The position numbers and the translations under genes are program-made. This document shows, one piece after another, positions 31,981 to 41,434 of a DNA stretch of 64,000 bases (position 1 is the first letter of the stretch; each line of letters begins with the position of its first letter). The notes under the pieces were generated by a model. It was not told the DNA's origin. It was given only the letters and a program-made list of their open reading frames with translations, and did not search any database. The DNA lies in assembly GCF_030012565.1 (NCBI RefSeq), contig NZ_CP124621.1, positions 1 to 64,000 on the forward strand. Direction: 5' to 3'. The DNA comes from Mesomycoplasma ovipneumoniae. Lineage in GTDB: Bacteria; Bacillota_I; Bacilli_A; Mycoplasmatales; Metamycoplasmataceae.

Positions 31981-33691
31981 GAAAAAAATTAATTTTTCTA
32001 TTTTTTCTAATTTTTTCTTTAAAAAATTAGAAAAAAACACCTCTAAAAGCTTATCTGAAAAGATTTTGTCTACTTTTTGGGCAATTTTCTTTGGAATTTT
32101 AGTCTCATTTATTTTTATCTGGTCATTTGGATACAATCCGCTTAGAGTTTATTATACTATTGTTTTTAAGATCGCTTTTGCTTGAAATGAAGTTAGAAGT
32201 TTGCTATTAATTACGTCAATTTTCATTTTTGCTAGTATTGCAATTGCAATTCCTTTTAAATCAGGGTTATTTAACATTGGTCTTCCGGCGCAAATGATGA
32301 TCTCAGGGATAGTTTCCTTGATGATTGTTTTAAATTTGACATCAATTAATATTTATGCTCGGTTATTAATAGCCGCACTTTTAGGTATTTTAACAAGCGG
32401 AATTCTGGGTGCACTAGTTGGTATTCTTAAATCTTATTTGAAAATAAATGAAGTTATTTCAACAATTTTATTAAATTGAATAATTTTTTATATTGGTAAA
32501 TTTTTCCTTACATCAACAAGTCTTGACATTGGATTTAAAACTACAACACTAACTTCACAAACTATAAACGAGACGGCATTTTTAACATCAATATTTTTAA
32601 CCCGTAATTTTTCAATAATAATGTTATTTTTAGCATTATTATTTGCATTTTTAATCTGGTTTGTTTTGCAAAAAACTTCAATTGGCCTTTCAATAAAAAT
32701 TACTGGTCAAAATAAAGATGCTGCAAATTATGCTGGAATTAATAACAAAAAAACAACTATTGCAGTCATGACTTTTTCAGGAATTGTCGGCGGAATTGCC
32801 GGTTTTGCCTGATATGTTTTTTACAGACGATCCTTTACAATTCAGGCCGGAATGCCGCGAGAAGGTTTTGATGCTATTTTATTAGCACTTTTAGCTTTTA
32901 ATTCACCTTTTGGAATAATCCCAATATCCTTTTTTTACTCAGTTCTTCTAATTGGAACAAATGCACTTGAGGCTCATTCAATCGCCTTAAATCAACAAAC
33001 AACACAAATTATTATTGGAATTATAGTGTATTTATCTGCTATATCTGTTATTTTTATTCATTTTAAGCCACTAAAATGAACGATGAATGTTTGATACTTA
33101 TCTAGAACAGGCCGATTTTTCAGTGCTAAAAATGCAAAAAATATAAAAATTAAGCCAACAAGTCCTGTTCACAGTAATTTAAGTTTATTGTTCATAAAAC
33201 CTGAAAAAAAGGAAAAAATTAGGAATTTGCAAACAGAAATTACTAATTTTGAAAACATTAAAGCAGAACTTTTAACTTTATTTTTAGACCAAAAAGTTAA
33301 TATTTTTTGAATTTACCGAAAAATTCAAAAAATAAATATTAAACTTTTCTTATTAAAAAGAGCGTACTTAAAAATTAAGAATCATGACAACGTCGCAATT
33401 TGAAAACAAAAAAAGACCGAATTAAAAAACAAATCTGGACTAGATTCAGCACTTAAGTCAAAAAATGTTGAGGAAAAATTAGCCTTTTTTGAGCAAATTA
33501 ACCAAAAAAGGCGTAAATTAAACATCGAACTAAATGAATTAGGTTACTTTGATGCTAAAAATAATTTTAATGCCTTTTGACAGCAAATTATTGAACATCA
33601 CTTGCAGTTTCGTAGTCTAAAATCTGAAATTATTCAAAATTTTAAAGCAAACCAAAAAGCTAAAAAACCTTTAAAAACGGAGGAAAAATAA
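31973..33691 (+). CDS. Nucleoside ABC transporter permease 1 with a long C-terminal extension
   Basis: Membrane channel subunit of the BMP-type importer (YufP/NupB-like), 572 residues. About ten hydrophobic segments lie in residues 40-370, with SGLFNIGLPAQMMISG and GQNKDAANYAGINNKK as family landmarks, the latter being the cytoplasmic loop that meets the ATPase. The last 200 residues are soluble, highly charged and Lys-rich, likely helical; ordinary family members lack them. Many Trp TGA codons. Its TAA overlaps the next ATG by one base. Confidence 0.85.
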
Positions 33692-34602
33692 TGACCTGAG
33701 AAACAGTTATTCCAATTTTAGCGCTTTTCTTTGTCTTTTTCTCAATAATAACAACCGGATCGATAGCAGGACTTTATAGTGAAAAAGCTGGGGTTGTAAA
33801 CATTGCAATCAACGGAGTTATGATTATTGGGGCGACAGTTTATGGTCTTTTTTCAATTCTTTTTGATGTTTCCAACATGGCGATGCAATTAATACTAATC
33901 CCACTTGCAGCGCTTTTTTCAGGATTATTTTCGCTACTGCACGGATTTTTAACGATAAAACTGAAAGGAAATCATATTATTTCAGGGGTAGCGCTCAACA
34001 TTTTGGCGCCAGCAATTGCATTTGCACTGCTTAAAATTTATGGAAACAGTAGCCGCTTTGAGTCTCCAGTAAATGAACTTGCCTTTGGTCCACACAGAAC
34101 TTTTTTAAACATTTTTTCACTAAAATTACTAATTGTAACAGCGCTAATTTTTGTAACTTGGTTTGTTTTTTCCAAAACCAAATTTGGACTCAGATTTTCA
34201 GCTGTTGGTGAAAATCCGCATGCCGTTGCTGCAGCCGGAATTAATGTAAATAAAATGAAATGACTTGGAGTTTTTCTTTCAGGTTTAATTGCCGGAATCG
34301 CAGGTGCTTTTTATTTCCAGTATTTAGGATCTTCTTTTACAGGCGACGTTCAGGGACTAGGATTTTTATCGCTAACAATTTTAATTATGGGCCGTTGAAA
34401 AATAATTTTAATTGTGATTTATGGCTTAATTTTCTCATTTTTATACACAATTTCAATTAGCTTAGCCGGAAATTTTGGTGACTTTTTAGCAATTATTGAA
34501 GCTGCACCATATTTAATTACAATTTTAATTTTAGGTCTTACTTCCAGAAAAGACTTAGCGCCAAAAGCGCTCGGAATACCTTATGATAAATCTTTAAAAT
34601 AA
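33691..34602 (+). CDS. Nucleoside ABC transporter permease 2
   Basis: Second channel subunit (YufQ/NupC-like), 303 residues with about eight to nine membrane segments. GLYSEKAGVVNIAINGVMI near 27-45 and VGENPHAVAAAGINVNKMK near 171-189 match the permease family. GGAGGAAAAA before the ATG at 33691 sets the start, overlapping the previous stop. Completes the importer operon, 83 bases before tdk. Confidence 0.88.
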
Positions 34603-34685
34603 AACTTAAAAATTTATAGTATAATTCTAAATCCTTATTAGAAAATAAAAACAGCATTCATGAAAAAATATTTCAAGGTTTTATT

Positions 34686-35240
34686 ATGTACAAAAAATTT
34701 TTCGAAGGTATTATTGAAGTTATTACCGGCCCTATGTTTTCAGGCAAATCTGATGAACTAATTAAAAGAATAAAAATTCTAACTTATGCAAATATTAAGA
34801 TTTTAGTAATAAAACCTTTAATTGACAACCGTTTTTCTGACTGCGAAATTGTTTCGCGCTCAGGTCTGAGAATCCCAACTTTTAGCGCTAAGACAACTCA
34901 AGAAATAAAAGATCTATTTGCAAAAGAAAAATACGGCGCAATTGCAATTGATGAGATCCAATTTTTTTCCGAAGATATTATCCCCTTTTTGGATAAAATT
35001 GCAAACAAAGGAATTCGCGTGATTGTCAGCGGCCTTGACCAGGATTTTCGTCGCAAACCCTTTGGTGTTTTGCCAAATTTAATGGCAATTGCCGAAAATG
35101 TGACAAAATTACAAGCAGTTTGCACAATTTGCAAACGCGCTGCAACAACAACGGCTCGCCTTGTTAAGTCAGAAAAACAAAACTTAATTGGTGATAGTGC
35201 CGAATATGAGGCCCGTTGTCGTGCTTGTCATAACTTGTAA
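34686..35240 (+). CDS. tdk: Thymidine kinase
   Basis: Phosphorylates thymidine (and deoxyuridine) for salvage. The 184 residues show the P-loop GPMFSGKS at 15-22, the DEIQFF magnesium motif, VSGLDQDFRRKPFG, and a zinc-binding lasso with CTIC and CRAC near the C-terminus. Type II bacterial TK of normal length. It lies next to the nucleoside importer, so uptake and phosphorylation are linked. The TAA stop merges into a 15-A tract. Confidence 0.95.
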   Translation: MYKKFFEGIIEVITGPMFSGKSDELIKRIKILTYANIKILVIKPLIDNRFSDCEIVSRSGLRIPTFSAKTTQEIKDLFAKEKYGAIAIDEIQFFSEDIIPFLDKIANKGIRVIVSGLDQDFRRKPFGVLPNLMAIAENVTKLQAVCTICKRAATTTARLVKSEKQNLIGDSAEYEARCRACHNL

Positions 35241-35253
35241 AAAAAAAAAAAAA
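35239..35253. repeat. Poly-A tract (15 A) upstream of the tRNA-Gly promoter
   Basis: Fifteen A starting in the tdk stop codon and ending 30 bases before the -10 box of tRNA-Gly. Same arrangement as at the 5S gene. Confidence 0.8.
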
Positions 35254-35274
35254 TATTTTTTCTACTAATTCAAA

Positions 35275-35289
35275 TTTTTGTGGTAAAAT
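35275..35289 (+). promoter_or_regulatory. Extended -10 box of tRNA-Gly
   Basis: TTTTTGTGGTAAAAT at 35275-35289; transcription would start just before the tRNA at 35304. The block is nearly identical to those of 5S and rplK. Confidence 0.6.
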
Positions 35290-35303
35290 TACAATTTGCA
35301 AGC

Positions 35304-35377
35304 GCAAGTGTAGTTTAATGGTAGAACTTCAGCCTTCCAAGCTGACTGTGAGGGTTCGATTCCCTTCACTTGCTCCA
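35304..35377 (+). tRNA. tRNA-Gly (anticodon TCC)
   Basis: Acceptor arm GCAAGTG (35304-35310) pairs with CACTTGC (35367-35373), discriminator T, and CCA is encoded (35375-35377). Anticodon stem TCAGC/GCTGA encloses CTTCCAA with anticodon TCC. The T arm has GGTTCGATTCC. Confidence 0.95.
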
Positions 35378-35400
35378 TATCAGGTTGTCCAAATTCTCAC

Positions 35401-35424
35401 AAAAAGCGCGAATGCGCTTTTTTT
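35401..35424 (+). terminator. Intrinsic terminator after tRNA-Gly
   Basis: AAAAAGCGC (35401-35409) pairs with GCGCTTTTT (35414-35422), 4-base loop, T tail. Confidence 0.85.
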
Positions 35425-35459
35425 ATTAACATTTTATACATTATTTTTTTAAAATAATG

Positions 35460-35465
35460 TATAAT
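35460..35465 (+). promoter_or_regulatory. -10 box of ptsH
   Basis: TATAAT at 35460-35465, 35 bases before the ptsH ATG, which is preceded by AAAAAGGAAAAAA. Confidence 0.5.
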
Positions 35466-35500
35466 TTAAAAAAGATTTAATTTCTTAAAAAGGAAAAAAA

Positions 35501-35770
35501 ATGGAAATAATTTCAGGAACAGTAATAGACAAACTTGGTTTTCACGCCCGCCCTGCTTCAAAAGTTGCAAAATTAGCAACAACATTCAAATCACAAATTA
35601 AAATCATATCTGGTGAAAAATCAGGTAATGCCAAATCAATCATGAATATAATGGCTCTTGGAATTAAAATGGGATCAAATTTTACCATTGAAGTTTCAGG
35701 TGAAGACGAAATTACTGCCGCAAAAGCGATCAAAGAATTAATTATTGCTGAAAAATTAATTCTTGAATAA
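35501..35770 (+). CDS. ptsH: Phosphocarrier protein HPr
   Basis: Passes phosphate from enzyme I to the EIIA domains of PTS sugar importers. In 89 residues it has the active His15 in KLGFHARPAS and the regulatory Ser46 in AKSIMNIMALGI, so it can be phosphorylated at both sites. Monocistronic: its own -10 box and a strong terminator, with the PTS EIICBA gene next. Confidence 0.96.
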   Translation: MEIISGTVIDKLGFHARPASKVAKLATTFKSQIKIISGEKSGNAKSIMNIMALGIKMGSNFTIEVSGEDEITAAKAIKELIIAEKLILE

Positions 35771-35807
35771 TTCAGAAAAACCCTATATAATCAGTAAAAA
35801 CCGTGCA

Positions 35808-35847
35808 TAAAATAAACCGACAAAACGTCGGTTTATTTTATTTTTTT
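35808..35847 (+). terminator. Intrinsic terminator after ptsH
   Basis: A 14-bp perfect stem (35808-35821 with 35827-35840), 5-base loop, followed by seven T. Confidence 0.88.
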
Positions 35848-35939
35848 GCCAGGATTTCCCAAATCTTACCGAAAATTGAAAAAAAATATATTTTTCAATT
35901 ATTTTCTAGCAAAACCTATAAAATAATGTAAAATTATGG

Positions 35940-35983
35940 TAATTAATTTGATGTTTTGCGTTATCAATTTATCAAATTAATTA
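35940..35983 (+). promoter_or_regulatory. 13-bp inverted repeat in the leader of the PTS gene
   Basis: TAATTAATTTGAT (35940-35952) is the exact reverse complement of 35971-35983, with an 18-base centre. It lies downstream of -10-like boxes near 35914-35931 and ends 32 bases before the ATG, so it would fold in the mRNA leader. It may be an operator or an RNA switch. It has no T run. Confidence 0.4.
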
Positions 35984-36015
35984 TTTTATATATACAAAAA
36001 AAAGAAAGGAGAAAA

Positions 36016-38499
36016 ATGTCCATTTCACTTAAATCAGTTTTCAGTGAAAAAACAAGAAAGAGCACCAACAACTCTGGTGCTGGGAAATTGCGTAAAATTT
36101 TGTCCAAATTATCGGGCGCTTTTATGCTACCAATCTCAGTTATGTCCATTGCTGGTCTGCTCTTAGGGGTTGGTGCTGCGATTGCAAACAACGCCGAATC
36201 GCTTCATAACCTTAAACAATTTGGGCAATTTATCCAAGCCCTAGGTGATGCTGTTTTTGCCGGTTTACCGGTTTTATTTGCGATTGCCTTTGTTATTGCC
36301 TTTACTGATGAGTCCGGTGTGGCTGTTTTTGCAACATTAATCGGATATCTTGTTTTCTCATCAGTCCAAACAGTCTTTATCACTGATGTTGATATTCCTG
36401 ATCCTGCTGATGCTAAAAAAAGCATTGGTAAAGGGGTTTCTATTTTATTCTCTGGTGCAGGGCGTGATCCAGCCGGATTAACAAGGCTTGTTGGTGGTGC
36501 TCTCGGATTCAGGGCGCTTCAAACCTCAGTTTTTGGCGGAATAGCTGTTGGACTTGTTGTTCAATATCTATATAATCGCTTTCATACAATTCAATTACCA
36601 CAAATGATTTCATTTTATGGAGGTAAAAGATTTGTTGCATTAATCACAATTCCAGTAATGGGGCTTTTAGCTTTTATTTTCCTAATTTTCTGACCATGAA
36701 TAGGAATTGGGCTTAACCTCTTTGGTGCTTCACTTGCAAAAGTTCCTTATGGATTTGAGTCATTTATTTTTGGTTACATCGAAAGATCTCTAATTCCTTT
36801 TGGTCTACACCACGTTTTCTACGCACCACTTTGATTCTCATCAGCCGGAGGAGACGCAGGTGCAACTATCGCTGACTGAGCAAAAGATCAAGGAATTGAA
36901 GTTATAAGCAAAACTGCAGAAGCCGCAAATTCAACACAAGTAATTTACGAAGTAGTTGCTAGTGGTAAAGTAATTCCTGGTGATTCACTTAAAGAAATTT
37001 TACTTGACCATGCTCAAAATAAAGATAAATTTGTTGGTGACTCAACAGCATCAATTTATTTATTAAAATTTGCTAACACAATCGATTACACCGAAGATGG
37101 AAAAGCAGTTTCAATCCCATTATTTACCTTTTTAGAAAACCATGGTTTCAAAGTTGGTAGATTTGCTGACGGTAAATTCTCAGGAATGATGTTCGGTCTT
37201 CCAGCAGCAGCAGCAGCCATGATTATGGCAGCACCAAAAGAAAATCGAAAAGTTACTGCAGGAACTGTTATTCCAGCAGCAGCAACTTCATTTGTAACTG
37301 GTGTTACTGAACCGATTGAATTTACATTCCTATTCTTATCTCCACTACTTTTCTGAGGATTCCACGCATTTATGATGGCCCTTTCCTTCATGTTTGCGAA
37401 TTTAGCTGGAGTTCACATTCCAATGGTCTTCTCAGGTGGAGTTCTTGACCTTTTAATTTATGGAGCCGTTCCTGTCCAAAAAGGTACTAATTTCTGGTGA
37501 GTTTTAGTAGTAGGACTTGCTTATGCACCAATTTACTACTTTGTTTTCCTATTTGTTATCAAATGGAAAAACCTTGAAACTCCAGGAAGAGGAACAAACA
37601 CCAAATTATTTACAAAATCTGATTATTTAGCACGTAAAGATAAATCAAAATCTGCCACATCAGTTGATCCACAAGTTCTTGCGATCGTTGATGGATATGG
37701 TGGAATTGATAATATTACCAATTTTAATAACTGTGCATCACGTCTTCGTTATGACATTAAAGATTTATCACTTGTTGACGAACAAAAATTAAAAGCTGCC
37801 GGCGTTGTTGCTATAAAAGTTGAAGGACAACACCATGTTCAGGCAATTTTAGGGCCAATCGCTGAGCAAATGAATGCAAAAATTAATTCCCAACGTGATT
37901 TAATTAAAGCTATGTCTCAAGACGAAATTGACGCAATTTTGAAAAACAAACCAACAAAATCTATGCCAGAAAAAGTTGAAATGACTAAGTGTGAAAACAA
38001 AACTTGCCACTTGCCAGAAGAAATTTATTCTCCAGCAACAGGTGAATTAATTGAATTAGCCCAAGTAAAAGACGGCGTTTTTTCTGAAGAAAAATTAGGA
38101 AAAGGTTTTGCAATTCGTGTTGGTAACACCGGTAAAACAGACATTTTTTCACCAATTAATGGTCAAATTAAAATGGTCTTTAATACCAAACACGCAATTG
38201 GATTTGCTTCTAAAGACAATAAAACCCAAGTTTTAATTCACATCGGAATTGATACTGTCGAACTTCAAGGTAAGGGTATTGAGGTTTTTGTTGAAGCTGG
38301 CCAAGATATTAGTGCTGGAGATAAAGTTGCTAGCGTTGATCTTGATTATTTAACTCAATCAGGAATAAAAAACACCGATATTATCGTTGTTATTCTTCAC
38401 GAGTCAGATAAAAAAGAATTCCAATTTAAAGTTCCTTTACAAAACATTAATCAACTTCCAATGCTAGTTGGTCAATCATTACCAGTCAAAAAACAATAA
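36016..38499 (+). CDS. ptsG: PTS system glucose-type EIICBA component
   Basis: Imports and phosphorylates a hexose, most likely glucose or N-acetylglucosamine. The 827 residues contain EIIC (to about 530, with GVTEPIEF and the HHVFYAPLW segment), EIIB with phospho-Cys573 in NNCASRLR, and EIIA with His726 and His742 (HIGIDTV). All three phosphotransfer sites are intact. I chose the ATG at 36016 because AAAGGAGAAAA precedes it; an in-frame ATG at 35956 lies in the leader hairpin. Many Trp TGA codons. Sugar specificity cannot be read directly. Confidence 0.9.
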
Positions 38500-38532
38500 A
38501 ATTGGTCTCTAAATTTTAGAATATTTTTGTAA

Positions 38533-38560
38533 AAAAACCGCGATTAACTTCGCGGTTTTT
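38533..38560 (+). terminator. Intrinsic terminator after the PTS gene
   Basis: AAAAACCGCGA (38533-38543) pairs with TCGCGGTTTTT (38550-38560), 6-base loop: an 11-bp GC-rich stem with T tail. Confidence 0.9.
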
Positions 38561-38578
38561 GTTTTAAATTAACTTTAT

Positions 38579-38752
38579 TTGACTAAAATATACAATTAAC
38601 TTTTAATACGAAATTTATTAAGTCCTTTTGTCAAAATTTATAACTTCTTTTGTTAAGGTCTAAGCAAATACCTGACTTTGCTAGTTTGAAGGTAAAAATT
38701 CACTTTTTAATGAATCTAAATATGTAAAAATACCTGTAAATACGGGTTTTTT
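38579..38752 (+). ncRNA. Candidate small RNA between promoter and terminator signals
   Basis: TTGACT at 38579-38584 and TTTAAT at 38602-38607 (17-base spacer) could start a transcript near 38614. A hairpin AGCAAA/TTTGCT lies at 38663-38682, and ACCTGTA/TACGGGT followed by six T (38732-38752) looks like a weak terminator. No open frame of useful length. It matches no RNA family I know; the call rests only on signals. Confidence 0.25.
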
Positions 38753-38795
38753 AGCTAAAATCTTAATTTTTATTATTTTGGAATTAACCTTTTGT

Positions 38796-38812
38796 AAAAA
38801 AAAAAAAAAAAA
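38796..38812. repeat. Poly-A tract (17 A) upstream of an unassigned promoter
   Basis: Seventeen A ending 25 bases before a TACAAT box with TGT in front. Third case in this window of a long A run placed just upstream of a promoter. Confidence 0.85.
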
Positions 38813-38815
38813 TGT

Positions 38816-38843
38816 TTGGTCTAAAATAAAATTGTGTTACAAT
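38816..38843 (+). promoter_or_regulatory. Promoter with no evident gene
   Basis: TTGGTC (38816-38821), 16-base spacer, TGT-TACAAT (-10 at 38838-38843), preceded by the 17-A tract. Similar in layout to the 5S and tRNA-Gly promoters. Downstream lie stop-rich sequence, an 11-bp stem at 38940-38963 and a terminator at 39400-39429. Confidence 0.45.
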
Positions 38844-39399
38844 AAACCTCACTAAGAATAATTAATAAATTTTTGATATTGAATTAAGGGGAATTAGTTA
38901 TGTTTTTTTGTCATAAAAAACTCAAATAGTGCGAATTATCCATTATATTTTTAAATATGATGGAATGCCTTAAATTTAACCGTTTAGAAATCTTCAAATT
39001 TATGGCTTTTAGTTATTGTTCTTTCAAAACTTCATATATTTTTTAGGCTCGATGTGAGTAAAAACGAGTTTTCTATTTGCATTGAGTTTAAATAGTAGTT
39101 GTTTTTTTTATGATTTTTGTCAGTGTTTTAACTAAAAAAGGTAGTTTAAATATTTCATAATTTTGCTTTTTAAGTCAAAATTTTACTTTTTTAGTTTGCT
39201 TTATTTGATTAATAAGTAGGTTTTTTCTTTCGTGAGTGTTAGATTTAAAATTTAGTATTTTTGCTTTGATAGTTATTTTTTCTGAGTTTAGCAGTTTGAT
39301 GAGTTCCTGGTGATCCAAATATTTGAAATAGGTGTATTTTTTACCTTGATATTTTAATAGATCAGTAAAAAATAGGTAATTAACTTTTGCAAAAAAGTT

Positions 39400-39429
39400 A
39401 AAAAAGTGCCTAAAACCCAGCACTTTTTT
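39400..39429. terminator. Bidirectional intrinsic terminator
   Basis: AAAAAAGTGC (39400-39409) pairs with GCACTTTTTT (39420-39429), 10-base loop; A and T runs on the two sides allow function in both directions. Confidence 0.75.
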
Positions 39430-39614
39430 GTAATTATCTTATCAACTAAGAAACTCACGATAATTTAGGAATTCAGGTTATTTGCTATATAAAGGGTCAA
39501 GTTGCGCACAGCCTAAATTATTTTTTTAAATCTTTTAAATTTACATTTTAGAAAAATAAACAAATATTTGTCACAAAGCATAACAAATGACAGACCCGTT
39601 ACTAATTTGAATAA

Positions 39615-40424
39615 TTATTTTTTATTTATTTTTACATAAATTCCAAACAAAGACTTATTAAAAGTTTTTGTGATTAATTCAATAGGGTTATCAAAAGAAT
39701 TTGAAATCAACCTATAAATTTTGGATAAATTTCTATTGTTATAAAAAATAAAAAAGAAAAAAGAAACAAACAGCAAAATACTAATAGAAAAAATAATAAC
39801 TAAAATGATTGTTAATAAATTAATATAATTTTTATCAACTTTTATAAGTGGACCTGTATCTCGGATAAAATCTATAGCAAAATTGTTATTACCGAAAACA
39901 AGAGTTAAGAAAATTTCGTGTAAAATAAATGTTAAAATTGAAAAACAAAGGCAAAAAACCGCAATTCATAATTCAAATTTACTTATTTTATAAAAAATTT
40001 TAAATAAAAATTGTTTCAGTTCGGGCTTTATTTCCTTCCCTTGTAGGAAAGAAACATTGTTAATTTCATTAGTTTTTTTAAGATATCGAGGAGAACTTCC
40101 AAATAATAACAAACCAAATTCAACGATATAGTCTTGATGCTCTGTGTTAAGCCCTTGTTTTTTATATAAAAAAAAGAAGGCAAAAAAATTTATTATGATT
40201 AGAAATGTTACGAAAATAAAAGTAAAATAGGTAGTTACTCTCATGGGAAATGTTCCGCCTTGAGTATTTATAAATTCAATTTTACTAAATGAAATTATAT
40301 ATACAATTGTAATTGCTAGATAAGCAATAACAGGAAAGACAATAATAAGAAGAAATTTCCTATTAAGTAGCCGTAAATATTGCGTGTAGAATTTTTTGAT
40401 CATGTTAACTTGATTAATATCCAT
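39615..40424 (-). CDS. Unrecognised membrane protein
   Basis: A 269-residue minus-strand protein that I cannot assign. Four hydrophobic segments are visible: near residues 25-46 (FLLIIVFPVIAYLAITIVYI), 63-88, 155-175 (after a Trp TGA) and 195-222. Between segments 2 and 3 lies a charged loop with GLLLFGSSPRYLKKTNEIN. No signal peptide or lipobox. The ATG at 40424 follows a TATAAT at 40445-40450 closely and has no ribosome binding site; an in-frame ATG at 40403 is an alternative. It is isolated between the RNA-like region and tRNA-Trp. Confidence 0.65.
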
Positions 40425-40444
40425 TATTTTTATAATTAAGCGTT

Positions 40445-40450
40445 ATTATA
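40445..40450 (-). promoter_or_regulatory. -10 box of the unrecognised membrane protein gene
   Basis: TATAAT on the minus strand, 20 bases before the ATG at 40424. Confidence 0.45.
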
Positions 40451-40701
40451 TCTTATAATATTAAGCACAAGTTAAAAAAGAATAAAAAATTTTTCCATTA
40501 ATAAATTAGAGGAAAAAATTAACAAAAGCGGTAGAATCAAAGCCATAGATAAAAAAGTAATTGTTTGAATTTTTCATTAATTTAGCTAAAAATTTAATAG
40601 GTTAGGATATTAATTTTCCTGTAAATATAAACATTTTTTATTTAGCATTTAATTTTTATTTATAACTTTTTAGGGTATAATTTAATTAGATTGTTGAAAA
40701 A

Positions 40702-40775
40702 GGGGGTTTAGTATAATGGAAGTACCATGGACTCCAAACCCATCAGTGAAGGTTCGAATCCTTTAACCCCCGCCA
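40702..40775 (+). tRNA. tRNA-Trp (anticodon CCA)
   Basis: GGGGGTT (40702-40708) pairs with AACCCCC (40765-40771), discriminator G, CCA encoded at 40773-40775. The anticodon loop CTCCAAA gives CCA, which reads UGG. The last anticodon-stem pair is an A-C mismatch. UGA codons need a separate tRNA-Trp(TCA), not in this window. A TATAAT lies at 40676-40681. Confidence 0.9.
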
Positions 40776-40808
40776 AAAAATTATTTTTAAAATACGAAAG
40801 GTGGCAAG

Positions 40809-41300
40809 ATGCAAACAAAATTCAAGAACAAAGCATATAATTTAGTTTCATCATTAATACAACCAGGAGAAAAACTAGAATTTACCGTTAGTGATATAAA
40901 TTTTGATGTTGTTGACTTTAAAAATTTTGGAAAAACAACGCTAATTTCGATTTTTCCTTCAATTAATACCAAAATTTGCGATGAACAAACAACATCCATC
41001 CGCGATTTATCAAGGAAATATTCACAATTTAGATTTATTTCAGTTTCACTTGATCTTCCTTCCGCGATTGCTCAGTGAAAAAATGCAAATTTATCCGAAA
41101 ATATGGAGATATATTCTGACTATCGTTTGCGTAGTTTTGGATTAGCCACTGGATTTTTAATTGATGATGTATTTTTATTAAATCGTGGTTATATTATTGT
41201 TGACTCTGAAGGAAAAGTTTTAGTTGTTGAACCTAATTCTGATGTTCACGATCAAATTAATTTTGAACAATTAGAAAAACATCTTCAAAACCTTTCATAA
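40809..41300 (+). CDS. tpx: Thiol peroxidase (Tpx-type peroxiredoxin)
   Basis: Reduces hydroperoxides using thioredoxin. The 163 residues follow the Tpx pattern: SIFPSINTKICDEQT with the peroxidatic Cys57, VSLDLPSAIAQW, then SDYRLRSFGLATGFLI and YIIVDSEGKVLVVE. The position of the resolving Cys found in classical Tpx (after the Trp in DLPxAxxxW) is Lys91 here, so it may work as a one-Cys enzyme. One Trp TGA at 41077. Close to tRNA-Trp and upstream of lgt and trxB. Confidence 0.87.
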
Positions 41301-41346
41301 TTTTGCTAAAAACTTAAAAATTAATTTTTATTTATATATTCAAGAA

Positions 41347-41371
41347 ATGCACATTTAATTGTGTATTTTTT
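41347..41371 (+). terminator. Probable intrinsic terminator after tpx
   Basis: ATGCACA (41347-41353) pairs with TGTGTAT (41360-41366, one G-T), 6-base loop, then T run. Confidence 0.6.
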
Positions 41372-41399
41372 ATTTATTTTTTAAAAATAAAAAAAGTGA

Positions 41400-41405
41400 T
41401 ATAAT
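41400..41405 (+). promoter_or_regulatory. Extended -10 box of lgt
   Basis: TGATATAAT ending at 41405, 29 bases before the lgt ATG. Confidence 0.55.
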
Positions 41406-41434
41406 TTATAAGACAAAATAAAATAGGAATAACA

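Larger units (their letters stand above)
38561..39614. other. About 1 kb with no convincing protein gene
   Basis: The stretch holds the candidate small RNA, a 17-A tract with a promoter, several hairpins, and a hairpin terminator at 39400-39429. The longest frame, on the minus strand at 39088-39423 (111 codons with TGA as Trp), has only a GTG start inside the terminator hairpin and no ribosome binding site, so it is at best a gene remnant. No transposase or repeat signature was recognised. Confidence 0.5.

Noticed and set aside
34260..34460. Plus-strand frame inside permease 2
   Set aside because: Out of frame with a continuous permease that shows family motifs on both sides of the TGA codons.
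39088..39423. Minus-strand frame of 111 codons
   Set aside because: Only a GTG start lying inside a terminator hairpin, no ribosome binding site, no recognisable domain. At best a remnant.
38850..39430. tmRNA or SRP RNA at the orphan promoter
   Set aside because: Neither the tRNA-like ends and tag frame of tmRNA nor the conserved SRP Alu/S-domain core could be found.
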